From: Pseudoalteromonas sp. XI10
GTDB lineage: Bacteria > Pseudomonadota > Gammaproteobacteria > Enterobacterales > Alteromonadaceae
NCBI RefSeq assembly: GCF_001469895.1
Contig: NZ_LOPY01000061.1
Span: forward strand, 202,839 to 266,838
Length of the DNA stretch: 64,000 bases
Direction of reading: 5' to 3'
Shown here one piece after another: positions 46,068 to 54,453 of the stretch (within the stretch, counting starts at the first letter, position 1; every line of letters begins with the position of its first letter). The position numbers and the translations under genes were made by a program. Below the pieces are notes generated by a model. The model had not been told where the DNA came from and searched no databases. It was given only the letters and a program-made list of their open reading frames with translations.

Positions 46068-46721
46068 ATGACGCAAGATGAATTAAAAAAAGCCGCTGCC
46101 TGGGCAGCCCTAGAGTTTGTAAACGAAAATACCATTGTTGGTGTAGGTACAGGCTCTACAGTGAATCACTTTATTGATGCACTTGATACAGTTAAAGACA
46201 CCATTACTGGTGCGGTTTCAAGCTCTGAGGCTTCAACTGAAAAGTTAAAAGCACTGGGTATTGAAGTATTCGAACTAAACGACGTATCAAGCCTTGATGT
46301 GTATGTTGATGGCGCAGACGAAATCAATCCACACAATGAGATGATCAAAGGCGGTGGTGCAGCGCTGACACGCGAGAAAATCGTTTCAGCGGTAGCAAAA
46401 CAATTTGTTTGTATTGTTGATGAATCTAAAGAAGTTACAACATTAGGCGCATTTCCACTACCGGTTGAAGTGATCCCAATGGCACGCAGCTATGTAGCTC
46501 GTGAACTAGTAAAACTAGGCGGTGACCCTGTTTACCGTGAAGGTGTTGTAACAGATAACGGTAACGTCATTTTAGACGTGCACAATTTAGACATCAGCAA
46601 CGCCAAAGAATTAGAACTAACAATCAACCAGATTGTAGGTGTAGTAACAAACGGCTTATTTGCCCATCGCGGCGCAGATAAAGTCATTATCGGCACCAAA
46701 AACGGGCCGCAAATAAAGTAA
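46068..46721 (+). CDS. rpiA: Ribose-5-phosphate isomerase A
   Basis: RpiA interconverts ribose-5-phosphate and ribulose-5-phosphate. It has 217 residues with GVGTGSTVNHFID, the catalytic YVDGADEIN, and KGGGAALTREKI containing the conserved Lys. It lies 14 bases before serA. TATACT near 46025 may be a -10 element, as it sits just upstream of the start region. Confidence 0.97.
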   Translation: MTQDELKKAAAWAALEFVNENTIVGVGTGSTVNHFIDALDTVKDTITGAVSSSEASTEKLKALGIEVFELNDVSSLDVYVDGADEINPHNEMIKGGGAALTREKIVSAVAKQFVCIVDESKEVTTLGAFPLPVEVIPMARSYVARELVKLGGDPVYREGVVTDNGNVILDVHNLDISNAKELELTINQIVGVVTNGLFAHRGADKVIIGTKNGPQIK

Positions 46722-46735
46722 ATAGGAATGAGGAT

Positions 46736-47965
46736 ATGAGTAAGGTATCGTTAGCAAAAGACAAAATTAAAATTCTCTTGCTGGAAGGCGTGCACCAAAG
46801 TGCTGTAGAAACGCTTAAGCGTAATGGCTACAGTAATATTGATTACGTAAAAACATCCTTACCTGAAGACGAGCTCATTGAGCGCATTAAAGATGTGCAC
46901 TTTGTAGGCCTTCGTTCTCGCACTCATATTAATGAAACGGTATTAGAAGCAGCTGAAAAGCTAGTCGCAATCGGCTGCTTCTGTATCGGTACTAACCAAG
47001 TCGACCTACAAGGTGCGCGTGAGCGTGGTATTGCGGTATTTAACGCACCATTCTCAAACACACGCTCTGTTGCAGAATTAGTACTTGGTGAAATCTTATT
47101 ATTACTTCGTGGTATTCCAGAGCGTAATGCCCTAGCGCACCGCGGTGGTTGGTTAAAATCAGCCAACGGTTCATTTGAAGCACGTGGTAAAACGTTAGGT
47201 ATTATTGGTTACGGCCACATTGGTACACAGCTAGGTATCATGGCTGAAAATATCGGTATGAACGTTGAGTTTTACGATATCGAAGACAAGCTAACACTAG
47301 GTAATGCAACGCAAATTCATAACCTAACTCAGTTACTACAACGTGCTGACGTTATTAGCTTACACGTACCAGAAACACCGCAAACGAAGAACCTAATTGG
47401 TATGGCTGAGCTTGAAGTAATGAAGCAAGGCGCCATCTTGATCAATGCTTCTCGCGGCACTGTTGTTGATATCGATGCATTAGCAGAATCACTGCGTGAT
47501 AAAAAGCTGAGCGGCGCTGCAATCGACGTGTTCCCTGTAGAACCAAAATCAAATGATGAAGAGTTCGTATCACCGCTGCGCGAGTTCGATAACGTGATTT
47601 TGACTCCGCATATTGGTGGTTCAACACAAGAGGCACAAGAAAATATCGGTATTGAAGTAGCGGGCAAACTTGCTAAGTACTCTGATAATGGTTCAACCAT
47701 TACGGCAGTTAACTTCCCTGAAGTATCACTGCCTGAGCTTGCAAACCGCAGCCGCTTATTACACGTGCACCATAACCGCCCAGGTGTTCTAACGCAAATT
47801 AACCAAGCGTTTGCACAGCACGGCATTAATATCGCAGCCCAGTACTTACAAACTGACGAAGCGATTGGTTACGTAGTAATTGATGTAGATACAGACCAAT
47901 CAGAAGTCGCTCTTAAAGAGCTAAGTGCTGTTGAAGGTACAATCAGAGCACGTATCCTTCACTAA
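46736..47965 (+). CDS. serA: D-3-phosphoglycerate dehydrogenase
   Basis: SerA catalyses the first step of serine synthesis. The 409 residues comprise a substrate domain, an NAD domain with GYGHIGTQLG, the catalytic His in LTPHIGGSTQEAQ, and a C-terminal ACT domain (HHNRPGVLTQINQAF) that usually gives serine feedback inhibition. E. coli SerA has 410 residues. It ends the fau-rpiA-serA set with a strong terminator. Confidence 0.97.
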   Translation: MSKVSLAKDKIKILLLEGVHQSAVETLKRNGYSNIDYVKTSLPEDELIERIKDVHFVGLRSRTHINETVLEAAEKLVAIGCFCIGTNQVDLQGARERGIAVFNAPFSNTRSVAELVLGEILLLLRGIPERNALAHRGGWLKSANGSFEARGKTLGIIGYGHIGTQLGIMAENIGMNVEFYDIEDKLTLGNATQIHNLTQLLQRADVISLHVPETPQTKNLIGMAELEVMKQGAILINASRGTVVDIDALAESLRDKKLSGAAIDVFPVEPKSNDEEFVSPLREFDNVILTPHIGGSTQEAQENIGIEVAGKLAKYSDNGSTITAVNFPEVSLPELANRSRLLHVHHNRPGVLTQINQAFAQHGINIAAQYLQTDEAIGYVVIDVDTDQSEVALKELSAVEGTIRARILH

Positions 47966-47986
47966 TCGTTGGTATAACAAATAAAT

Positions 47987-48022
47987 AAAAAGCGCAAACA
48001 GTTAAACTGCTTGCGCTTTTTT
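47987..48022 (+). terminator. Terminator of serA
   Basis: AAAAGCGCAA pairs with TTGCGCTTTT, with a nested CAGTTAAACTG tip and a following T tract. Confidence 0.92.
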
Positions 48023-48031
48023 GTAGGACAA

Positions 48032-48180
48032 AACTTTAAGCTCGTAGGTTGGTTTGAGCGTAGCGAAACCCAACAGGATAAAGAACTTTAAGCCCGTAGG
48101 TTGGTTTGAGCGTAGCGAAACCCAACAGGATAAAGAACTTTAAGCCCGTAGGTTGGTTTGAGCGTAGCGAAACCCAACAC
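48032..48180 (+). repeat. 52-bp tandem repeat, nearly three units, carrying the GTAGGTTGG palindromic element
   Basis: The units start at 48032, 48084 and 48136 (the last is cut short at 48180) and are almost identical. Each contains CGTAGGTTGG...GAGCGTAGCGAAACCCAACA, an imperfect palindrome also found at 63110 and, inverted, at 63433. No reading frame crosses it. Confidence 0.93.
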
Positions 48181-48189
48181 GGGAACCCA

Positions 48190-48259
48190 GCTTTAAACCC
48201 TAGTTTTAAGCTCTAAGTCAAAAATAGCTCACCGTAGGCGTGAAATTTATTTCGCGCGA
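48190..48259 (+). repeat. Direct repeat A flanking higBA
   Basis: Its last 54 bases match 49042-49095 with three differences. It contains CTAAGTCAAAAATAGCTCACC and ends in the hairpin-like GCGTGAAATTTATTTCGCGC. With repeat B it brackets the toxin-antitoxin pair. Confidence 0.9.
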
Positions 48260-48335
48260 TGGCTTATTTCTTATAAATAACACAAGAAATTTCAGGTGAA
48301 CAGCCAAGGTAGCAGCAAGCTTGTGGTTATTCTCA

Positions 48336-48629
48336 TTACGCTACTGCAAAACTAATAGGGTGTACCTTGGTTAGGTTTACATTTTGTTTAGCTTGCCAAA
48401 GATTGTAATTATCCTGCATCGATAGCCAACTTTCAGGGCTTCTACCCAAAGCCTTAGATAATCTTAATGCCATTTCAGGAGTAATAGAGCTCTGCCCCTT
48501 AAGGACTCTGTTAAGAGTTGAAGGTGAGACATCCAATTGTTTCGCGACATATCTACAGCTGTAACCGAAAGGCTCCATATATACATCGGAAATAAATTCA
48601 CCCGGATGCGGTGGATTATGCATAGTCAT
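48336..48629 (-). CDS. higA: HigA family antitoxin
   Basis: This Xre-type antitoxin neutralises HigB and represses the operon. It has 97 residues with the HigA start signature HNPPHPGEFI and the helix-turn-helix VAKQLDVSPSTLNRVLKGQ, followed by LSKALGRSPESWLSMQDNYNLWQ. Its start overlaps the higB stop by one base (TAATG), the toxin-first order typical of higBA. A second in-frame ATG two codons later is possible. Confidence 0.93.
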   Translation of the reverse strand: MTMHNPPHPGEFISDVYMEPFGYSCRYVAKQLDVSPSTLNRVLKGQSSITPEMALRLSKALGRSPESWLSMQDNYNLWQAKQNVNLTKVHPISFAVA

Positions 48630-48907
48630 TAGTGATAATCCTCGTAGTTTAATATGTAGGCGTTACCATCTTTGAATTCAAATGTTACTCGCCAATTACC
48701 ATTTACAGTTATTGACCAAACACCATCTCGATTGCCTTTCAACGGGTGCAACTTAAATCCAGGTAAGTCGATATCTTCAATAATCGAAGCGGTATCTATA
48801 GCGGCTAGTTGCATTCTCAAACGGCGCTCGTGTTTAGCTTGAATCCCTGCTTTACTTCCAGTCTCAAAGAACTTTTTCAAGCCTTTATGTTTGAATGTCT
48901 TGATCAT
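48629..48907 (-). CDS. higB: HigB/RelE-type toxin
   Basis: This predicted ribosome-dependent mRNA interferase has 92 residues. MIKTFKHKGLKKFFETGS, KLHPLKGNRDGVWSI, NGNWRVTFEF and the final NYEDYH are family motifs; the Asp/Tyr/His end is expected in the active site. The frame extends to a GTG at 48943, but the ATG at 48907 matches the family start. It is upstream of and overlaps higA. Confidence 0.93.
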   Translation of the reverse strand: MIKTFKHKGLKKFFETGSKAGIQAKHERRLRMQLAAIDTASIIEDIDLPGFKLHPLKGNRDGVWSITVNGNWRVTFEFKDGNAYILNYEDYH

Positions 48908-49024
48908 TGCTAAAGTGTAGCGTGCTGCGCAACAGGTGTCCACCTTAATTATAACCCCCTCGCATAGGGGAATAACCGTGGACTAAAATTTGAAGCGGAG
49001 CAAAAACCAGCGCGTTAATTAAAA

Positions 49025-49095
49025 GCTTTAAGCCGTAAATTTTAAACTCTAAGTCAAAAATAGCTCACCTTAGGCGTGAAATTCATTTCGCGCGA
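49025..49095 (+). repeat. Direct repeat B flanking higBA
   Basis: This is the second copy of the repeat at 48190-48259, in the same orientation, about 835 bases away. The stretch 48908-49209 otherwise holds the presumed higBA promoter and the leader of the protease gene. Confidence 0.9.
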
Positions 49096-49209
49096 GTTAA
49101 AACTGTCAACTTACTTCAAGCTTATTTAACCAATTTAGGTTATTTGTGTTATTTCTCAGATATCGACATAATGCATCACTATGCTCAAATCACCATTGGA
49201 AGGTTTATT

Positions 49210-50148
49210 TTGAAAAAACTGATATTTGCTTTACTACTTATTGCTCCTCTGTTTTGCGTATCCACTGAACTACCAAGTCAATTTGATAATAATTTAATCT
49301 ACTTAACCCCAAAGCTCAGTGATGGCACAACCGTGACATTTTTCACCGATACTGGTGGTGGTTGGAATGCTATTTCAAAAGAACTCAGTGAAAAATATCA
49401 ATGGAAGATTGAAAGTAGAGAAACTGAAGACGGTGTCATTAAAGTTACTGATATGCCGCAATTTGATAAAAGTGCTTGGATACCCATCGCAGGACTGAAC
49501 AATTGGTGGGCAGGTCAGTTACAAGTAGTGCCAAGAAGAGAAATAAGTTCATCTAACAAGTTGGATGGCACCTTAGGCGGCAGGTGGCATGCTGAAAAAA
49601 TCATCGATTTTAATTACCTAGATAAAAGCATCACTATTTTATCCAAACTACCTGAAACCGATAACTTCTCAGAAGTACCTCTAGGTTTCCAAAAGAATGA
49701 ATTAGGTAATTATACGTTAGGTTTTCCGAGCATTAATATATCGGTAGATGGCTTAACGATTCCAATGTTATTCGATACAGGCGCTTCTGCTTGGCCTTCA
49801 AATGAAGCTCTTGAGCAACTAAATTTATCAGGTGAAAAAGTTGCAACCTCTTTCATCACTGCGTCAATATTTGACAATTGGGTAAAATCTCACCCTGAAT
49901 GGACGGTGATAGAAAAAGCGTGTTTATTATCCAAACAATCAATGATCAGAGTGCCACAACTAAAAATAGCGAATAAAATGGTGGGTCCTGTTTGGTTTAC
50001 TCGAAGAGAAGATAATAATTTTCATCAATTTATGTCTTCTATGATGGACAAACAAATTGATGGTGCGCTAGGAGGTTCTGCGCTTAAATATTTGAGAATT
50101 ATAGTCGACTACCCTAATGAACGAGCTTGGATTAAAAATGACATGTAA
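49210..50148 (+). CDS. Secreted two-lobed aspartic protease-like protein
   Basis: This protein has 312 residues. The chosen start is the TTG at 49210: GGAAGG lies 7 bases before it and the product then begins with a normal signal peptide (KKLIFALLLIAPLFC). Two retropepsin-like halves follow. Lobe 1 has DTGGG at Asp47 and DGTLGGRW about residue 119. Lobe 2 has FDTGAS at Asp189 and DGALGGSAL about residue 290. Both catalytic aspartates are intact, so one chain could form a pepsin-like active site. The longer frame from 49144 lacks a ribosome site. Its substrate is unknown. Confidence 0.75.
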   Translation: MKKLIFALLLIAPLFCVSTELPSQFDNNLIYLTPKLSDGTTVTFFTDTGGGWNAISKELSEKYQWKIESRETEDGVIKVTDMPQFDKSAWIPIAGLNNWWAGQLQVVPRREISSSNKLDGTLGGRWHAEKIIDFNYLDKSITILSKLPETDNFSEVPLGFQKNELGNYTLGFPSINISVDGLTIPMLFDTGASAWPSNEALEQLNLSGEKVATSFITASIFDNWVKSHPEWTVIEKACLLSKQSMIRVPQLKIANKMVGPVWFTRREDNNFHQFMSSMMDKQIDGALGGSALKYLRIIVDYPNERAWIKNDM

Positions 50149-50164
50149 TGAGGGTTAAATAAGT

Positions 50165-50278
50165 TTATAGCTCCCCACCTTTACTCGCTTCTTTCTTGAA
50201 ATTAGCTAACATTTGACTTGCTGATTTATCTGAGAGTCCACTTTTCTCTGTTTCAATCAATTTAATTTGTGCTAGTAA
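50165..50278 (-). pseudogene. C-terminal remnant of an antitoxin-like gene
   Basis: This 37-residue frame (LLAQIKLIETEKSGLSDKSA...) begins right after a stop with no start codon and ends in TAA at 50165. The helical pattern and SGLSDKS motif resemble the C-terminal tail of ParD-like antitoxins. No matching N-terminal DNA-binding part or toxin is present, so it looks like a decayed module. The assignment is tentative. Confidence 0.4.
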
Positions 50279-50352
50279 TCAACATAACTTTAACTTAATC
50301 CCCACCTCAAACACACTTCCCTGTGTAAATCTCGCCGATGAGTCAGTAAATT

Positions 50353-51288
50353 TTACTCATCGGTTTGCGGTACCTCAGCGTCTTTATCTTGCTGTTTTTC
50401 GCTTATCATGGCATTTAATTTTTCGCCGCCTTTGATGCCAAAATCTAACGTGCGGATTGGGAATGGGATGGTCATGTCAGCTTCGCTTAGGGCGTTTCTA
50501 ACTGCCACAACAGCCTTGTGGCGAACGGTCATGAAATCCGCTTCGCCGGGGTATTTAATCCAAAACCAAACTAGTAAGTTAACGCTGCTATCACCGAAGC
50601 TTTCGGCGTAAACTGCGGTTTCTTCTTGTTTAATCACAAAATCAAACTCATTGATTTTTTTAACAATCACCTCAGCGGCTTGTTCTGGATCGTCAGCATA
50701 CGAAATACCTACTGGCACTTCGATACGACGCACACCTAAGGTACTGTAGTTACTGAGTATATTTCTAAATAAAATCTTATTAGGCACTAAGATAAGTTGC
50801 CCATAAAAGTTCTCAATGAGGGTATTTCTAAGGTTAATCGCCCGTACAGTACCAAACACGCTTTCGGTGCGGATTACATCACCTGTTTTAAATGGTTTGC
50901 GAATACCCATAGCAATACCCGCTATAAGGTTCTCTGTCATGTCCTGAAAGGCAAAACCAATTGCAAGACCAACAATACCCGCACCAGCAAGTAATGAGGT
51001 GACAGTGCCTCTGAGACCCAAGAAATCAAGGGCTACAAATAAGCCTACGCATAACACGATGACTTTTACTATCGATGACATTAAGTCTGCGATTTGCGAA
51101 GACTCTAACGAGCGGCGTAATAGCTTTCTTAGCATTGACCCAACGATACGCGCCAGCAATGAAAACACGATAGTAATAATTACTGCGACAATAAAGTTTG
51201 GAATATGGCTTATGATGATATCAACCCAGCCACCGAGTTTTTCTTCTATCAGCTTTTCAGCTTCACTTACTGTCGGAATTTTTAACAT
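50353..51288 (-). CDS. MscS family mechanosensitive channel
   Basis: This small-conductance channel opens under membrane tension to release solutes. Its 311 residues comprise helix TM1 (about 28-50), TM2 (about 68-88), and the pore helix TM3 with the Gly/Ala pattern LLAGAGIVGLAIGFAFQDM. This is followed by the beta domain (GDVIRTESVFGTVRAINLRNT) and a polar C-terminal tail. It is a single gene with no close partner. Confidence 0.94.
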   Translation of the reverse strand: MLKIPTVSEAEKLIEEKLGGWVDIIISHIPNFIVAVIITIVFSLLARIVGSMLRKLLRRSLESSQIADLMSSIVKVIVLCVGLFVALDFLGLRGTVTSLLAGAGIVGLAIGFAFQDMTENLIAGIAMGIRKPFKTGDVIRTESVFGTVRAINLRNTLIENFYGQLILVPNKILFRNILSNYSTLGVRRIEVPVGISYADDPEQAAEVIVKKINEFDFVIKQEETAVYAESFGDSSVNLLVWFWIKYPGEADFMTVRHKAVVAVRNALSEADMTIPFPIRTLDFGIKGGEKLNAMISEKQQDKDAEVPQTDE

Positions 51289-51372
51289 TTTTATACCTTG
51301 TTGAATTAATTGCTCAACAAAGTATTTAGCAAGATGAACGCCATTTCTAATTTAGGGTATTAAAACCATAAA

Positions 51373-51397
51373 AAAAGCCGTGCTAAACACGGCTTTT
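51373..51397 (-). terminator. Terminator of yaaA
   Basis: AAAAGCCGTG and CACGGCTTTT enclose CTAAA, with a T tract on the minus strand just after the yaaA stop. Confidence 0.88.
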
Positions 51398-51418
51398 CTA
51401 ATTCATTTTACTAAAAAA

Positions 51419-52198
51419 TTAGTTCTGCTCTTCTCGTAAGAAAACAGGCTCTAATTCTTTTGCTGTTGCATCGCTACTAAAGTAATAACCTGCAACAGTG
51501 AAATCTTTTAAATCACTTAATTGAGTGATTTTATTTTCTATGATGTAACGTGCCATCATGCCGCGGGCTTTTTTCGCATAAAAGCTGATCACTTTATATT
51601 GGCCGTTTTTACAGTCTTTAAAATGTGGAGTGATGATTTGTGCATTTAATGCTTTCTTATCAACCGCTTTAAAATACTCATTCGAAGCAAGGTTTACCAA
51701 GTATTTGCTATCTTGCTCAGCAAGCACTGTATTTAGCTTTTCGGCGATAACACTGCCCCAAAACTCATATAAGTTTTTACCACGTGGGTTTTCTAACTTA
51801 GTGCCCATTTCAAGGCGGTAAGCTTGCATTAAATCTAATGGTTTAAGCACACCATAAAGGCCAGACAAAATACGTAAGTGCGACTGTGCGTAATCAAGAT
51901 CAGTACTGCTTAGCGTTTGCGCATCTAAGCCACCGTATACATCACCATTAAAGGCTAGCACGGCTTGTTTTGCGTTATCTTGGGTAAATGGCTGTGACCA
52001 CTCGGCGAAGCGTGCCGCATTCAAACCAGCTAGTTTATCGCTGATTTTCATTAGGCTACCAATTTGCGCTGGTGTTAAATCACGGCAAACTGACATTAAC
52101 TCTTCGCTATGCTCGAGTAATTCAGGTTGAGTGAATTTATCGGTCGTGGCTGGTGTTTCATAATCTAGATTTTTTGCTGGTGAAATAACAGTGATCAT
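51419..52198 (-). CDS. yaaA: Peroxide stress protein YaaA (DUF328)
   Basis: In E. coli, YaaA lowers free intracellular iron during hydrogen peroxide stress. It has 259 residues with SPAKNLDYE at the N terminus, the conserved FNGDVYGGLDA, LSGLYGVLKPLDLMQAYRLEMGT region (read from about residue 110) and FYAKKARGMMARYI. The divergent talB neighbour matches E. coli, where yaaA and talB lie in the same locus. Confidence 0.95.
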   Translation of the reverse strand: MITVISPAKNLDYETPATTDKFTQPELLEHSEELMSVCRDLTPAQIGSLMKISDKLAGLNAARFAEWSQPFTQDNAKQAVLAFNGDVYGGLDAQTLSSTDLDYAQSHLRILSGLYGVLKPLDLMQAYRLEMGTKLENPRGKNLYEFWGSVIAEKLNTVLAEQDSKYLVNLASNEYFKAVDKKALNAQIITPHFKDCKNGQYKVISFYAKKARGMMARYIIENKITQLSDLKDFTVAGYYFSSDATAKELEPVFLREEQN

Positions 52199-52420
52199 AC
52201 TTAGCTATTGACTTGTAATTTGTTTGATGTCAATTTCAACATTAATTGAATCAAAATGCACGTTTTGTTTCGTCCTGCCTTTATCCGCTGTTCTTTTCAT
52301 ACATAATGTTCTAGTTTTCTGTATTAAGGACATTTGACCTATTAAACACTGTCATAGTGTTGCAGCATAAAGGCCGCTATAATGGATTTTCTTTTAACTT
52401 GCTTGGAATGAGGAAAGCAA

Positions 52421-53371
52421 ATGACTTCAGCACTACAAAGGCTTAAACAGCATTCATCTATTGTTGCAGATACAGGTGATATCGAAGCTATCAAAAAGCA
52501 CCAACCAGAAGATGCAACAACAAACCCATCTCTACTTTTAAAAGCCAGTGAAATTGAAGCGTATAAGCCTTATTTAGATAAAGCGTGGCAATATGCCAAA
52601 GAAACCGAGCAAGATGCAGCTAAACAACTTGAGTTAGCATGTGATTACTTTGCTGTATTAATTGGTAAAGAAATTAGCGAAATCGTACCGGGCTATATCT
52701 CTACAGAGGTAGACGCACGTTTATCATTTGATACTCAAGCGACTATCGACAAAGCCCACACTTTACTGAGCCTTTACGAAAAAGAAGGTGTTAGCAAAGA
52801 TAAAATTCTAATCAAAGTTGCATCAACTTGGGAAGGTATCAAAGCCGCTGAGCAGCTTGAAAAAGAAGGCACTAAGTGTAACTTAACGCTGTTATTCTCT
52901 GAAGCACAAGCACGCGCATGTGCCGATGCAAATGTATTTTTAATTTCACCATTTGTTGGCCGTATCTTAGACTGGCACGTTGCTAACGGTATGGAAAAAC
53001 CAACTGATCCACTAAACGATCCTGGTGTGCAATCTGTACGTAGCATTTACGAATTCTACAAACGCCACGATTACAAAACAGTTGTTATGGGCGCAAGCTT
53101 CCGTAACACAGGCGAGATCATCGCACTTACTGGCTGTGATAAGTTAACGATTAGCCCGGGTCTTTTAGAAGAGTTAGGCCAATTAACGGATGCACAAGAG
53201 TACCTACTAGAGAGCGACTTTACTGTTGAAGAAAAACCAGCACCACTAACTGAAAGCCAGTTCCGTTGGTTACATAACCAAGATGCTATGGCGACAGAAA
53301 AACTTGCTGAGGGTATTCGCTCTTTTGCACAAGCACAGCTTGAATTAGAAGCACGCTTTAAAGCAATGTAA
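52421..53371 (+). CDS. talB: Transaldolase
   Basis: This pentose phosphate enzyme moves dihydroxyacetone units between sugars. It has 316 residues with the motif ATTNPSLLLKA, the Schiff-base lysine in ILIKVASTWEGI, and SPFVGRILDWH. TATAAT at 52378-52383 is a likely -10, though the -35 is weak. It stands alone with its own terminator. RpiA, from the same pathway, is in the same window. Confidence 0.97.
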   Translation: MTSALQRLKQHSSIVADTGDIEAIKKHQPEDATTNPSLLLKASEIEAYKPYLDKAWQYAKETEQDAAKQLELACDYFAVLIGKEISEIVPGYISTEVDARLSFDTQATIDKAHTLLSLYEKEGVSKDKILIKVASTWEGIKAAEQLEKEGTKCNLTLLFSEAQARACADANVFLISPFVGRILDWHVANGMEKPTDPLNDPGVQSVRSIYEFYKRHDYKTVVMGASFRNTGEIIALTGCDKLTISPGLLEELGQLTDAQEYLLESDFTVEEKPAPLTESQFRWLHNQDAMATEKLAEGIRSFAQAQLELEARFKAM

Positions 53372-53392
53372 TTCAAATTACAGCATTTTTTT

Positions 53393-53418
53393 AAACGCCA
53401 CCGCTAGGTGGCGTTTTT
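53393..53418 (+). terminator. Terminator of talB
   Basis: AAACGCCACC and GGTGGCGTTT enclose a four-base loop, with T residues following. Confidence 0.92.
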
Positions 53419-53557
53419 GTTTCTAAAATAACTAAACCTTTGATCTATTCATCTATCAATCACACTTCTGTAACAGTATTGTCACTTTTTTATTCTATTT
53501 TTGAGCAGCCTGTGGTATAGGTATTTCCGAGGTTCAAAAAATCAATAGGAGAAGTTC

Positions 53558-53746
53558 ATGGATAGCCTAGACGATATTTTAGAAATATTAGAAGGTCCTA
53601 GTAAAACAAAAAAGACCTCTACAAAAAATAAAAAGAGAAAATGGCGCGAAATCGAAGCTTTGAAAGACAAGCATAGACTTCGCAAAGAACTACAGGAGTT
53701 AGACTATTTCACAGACAGCATTGAGCTTGATGAATTAGACTTTTAA
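53558..53746 (+). CDS. DUF3545 family small protein
   Basis: This 62-residue charged protein has a basic centre containing the family motif RKWREIEALKDKHRLRKEL and an acidic C terminus (ELDELDF). It is conserved in Vibrio and Alteromonadales relatives but has no known function. AGGAG lies 8 bases before the ATG. A hairpin directly follows the stop. Confidence 0.85.
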   Translation: MDSLDDILEILEGPSKTKKTSTKNKKRKWREIEALKDKHRLRKELQELDYFTDSIELDELDF

Positions 53747-53748
53747 TT

Positions 53749-53768
53749 AAAGGCCCGCAAGGGCCTTT
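53749..53768. terminator. Bidirectional terminator between DUF3545 gene and ung
   Basis: AAAGGCCC and GGGCCTTT enclose GCAA. It lies between convergent genes and also ends the cobalamin-ung transcript. Confidence 0.88.
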
Positions 53769-53778
53769 TGCATTTGTG

Positions 53779-54453
53779 CTATAGAATTTGTGGCAACGAC
53801 CAATTTACTGGCGCTTTATTTTGATCAGTAAGTAGTTGGTTTGTCTTTGAAAAATGCTGACAACCAAAAAAGCCACGATGTGCAGAAAGCGGTGATGGAT
53901 GCGGGCCTTGGATCACATGATGACGCGAGGTATCAATGTGTTTGCCTTTTTTCTGAGCATGTGCGCCCCACAACACAAACACCACACCGTCACAGTGCTG
54001 ATTAATAAGCGCAATTACTGCATCAGTAAATTTTTCCCAACCAAGGTGCTTATGAGAATGAGCTTGCCCTTGCTCAACAGTTAATACCGTGTTGAGTAAG
54101 AACACGCCTTGCTCAGCCCAGCTTTGCAAATAGCCATGGTGAGGGATCTCAAAACCTTCGATATCGGTTGCCAACTCTTTGTACATATTCTTCAAAGACG
54201 GTGGTAATTTTTTAACTTCAGGTAATACCGAAAAGCACAAACCATGGGCTTGGCCTTCTCCGTGGTAAGGATCTTGCCCTAAAATAACCACCTTAACTTC
54301 ATTCAGAGGTGTGGCTTCAAAAGCTGAGAATACCTGTTCGTCTTTCGGATAAACGGTAACGCCTGCTGCGCGTCTATCGGCGACATATTGTAAGGTTTCT
54401 TGCATGTAGGGCTTAGCTAGTTCGGTATCTAGAAATGTTTGCCAATCGTTCAT
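53779..54453 (-). CDS. ung: Uracil-DNA glycosylase
   Basis: Ung removes uracil from DNA to begin base excision repair. It has 224 residues with the catalytic water-activating motif GQDPYH (59-64, Asp61) and the HPSPLS motif near residue 186. Its ATG overlaps the btuF stop by four bases (ATGA), so it is probably translated from the B12 operon mRNA. No separate ribosome site is obvious. This linkage of repair and cofactor salvage is unusual. Confidence 0.97.
   Translation of the reverse strand: MNDWQTFLDTELAKPYMQETLQYVADRRAAGVTVYPKDEQVFSAFEATPLNEVKVVILGQDPYHGEGQAHGLCFSVLPEVKKLPPSLKNMYKELATDIEGFEIPHHGYLQSWAEQGVFLLNTVLTVEQGQAHSHKHLGWEKFTDAVIALINQHCDGVVFVLWGAHAQKKGKHIDTSRHHVIQGPHPSPLSAHRGFFGCQHFSKTNQLLTDQNKAPVNWSLPQIL

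Noticed and set aside
47329..47826. Minus-strand 165-residue frame opposite serA
   Set aside because: It lies within the NAD and ACT domain coding region of serA and has no plausible start context.
48032..48180. CRISPR array or small ORF
   Set aside because: The 52-bp units are contiguous and carry a palindrome seen elsewhere; no frame crosses them and no spacers are present.
48907..48943. Extended higB start (GTG at 48943)
   Set aside because: The extra 12 residues do not fit the family; the ATG at 48907 begins the standard HigB N terminus.
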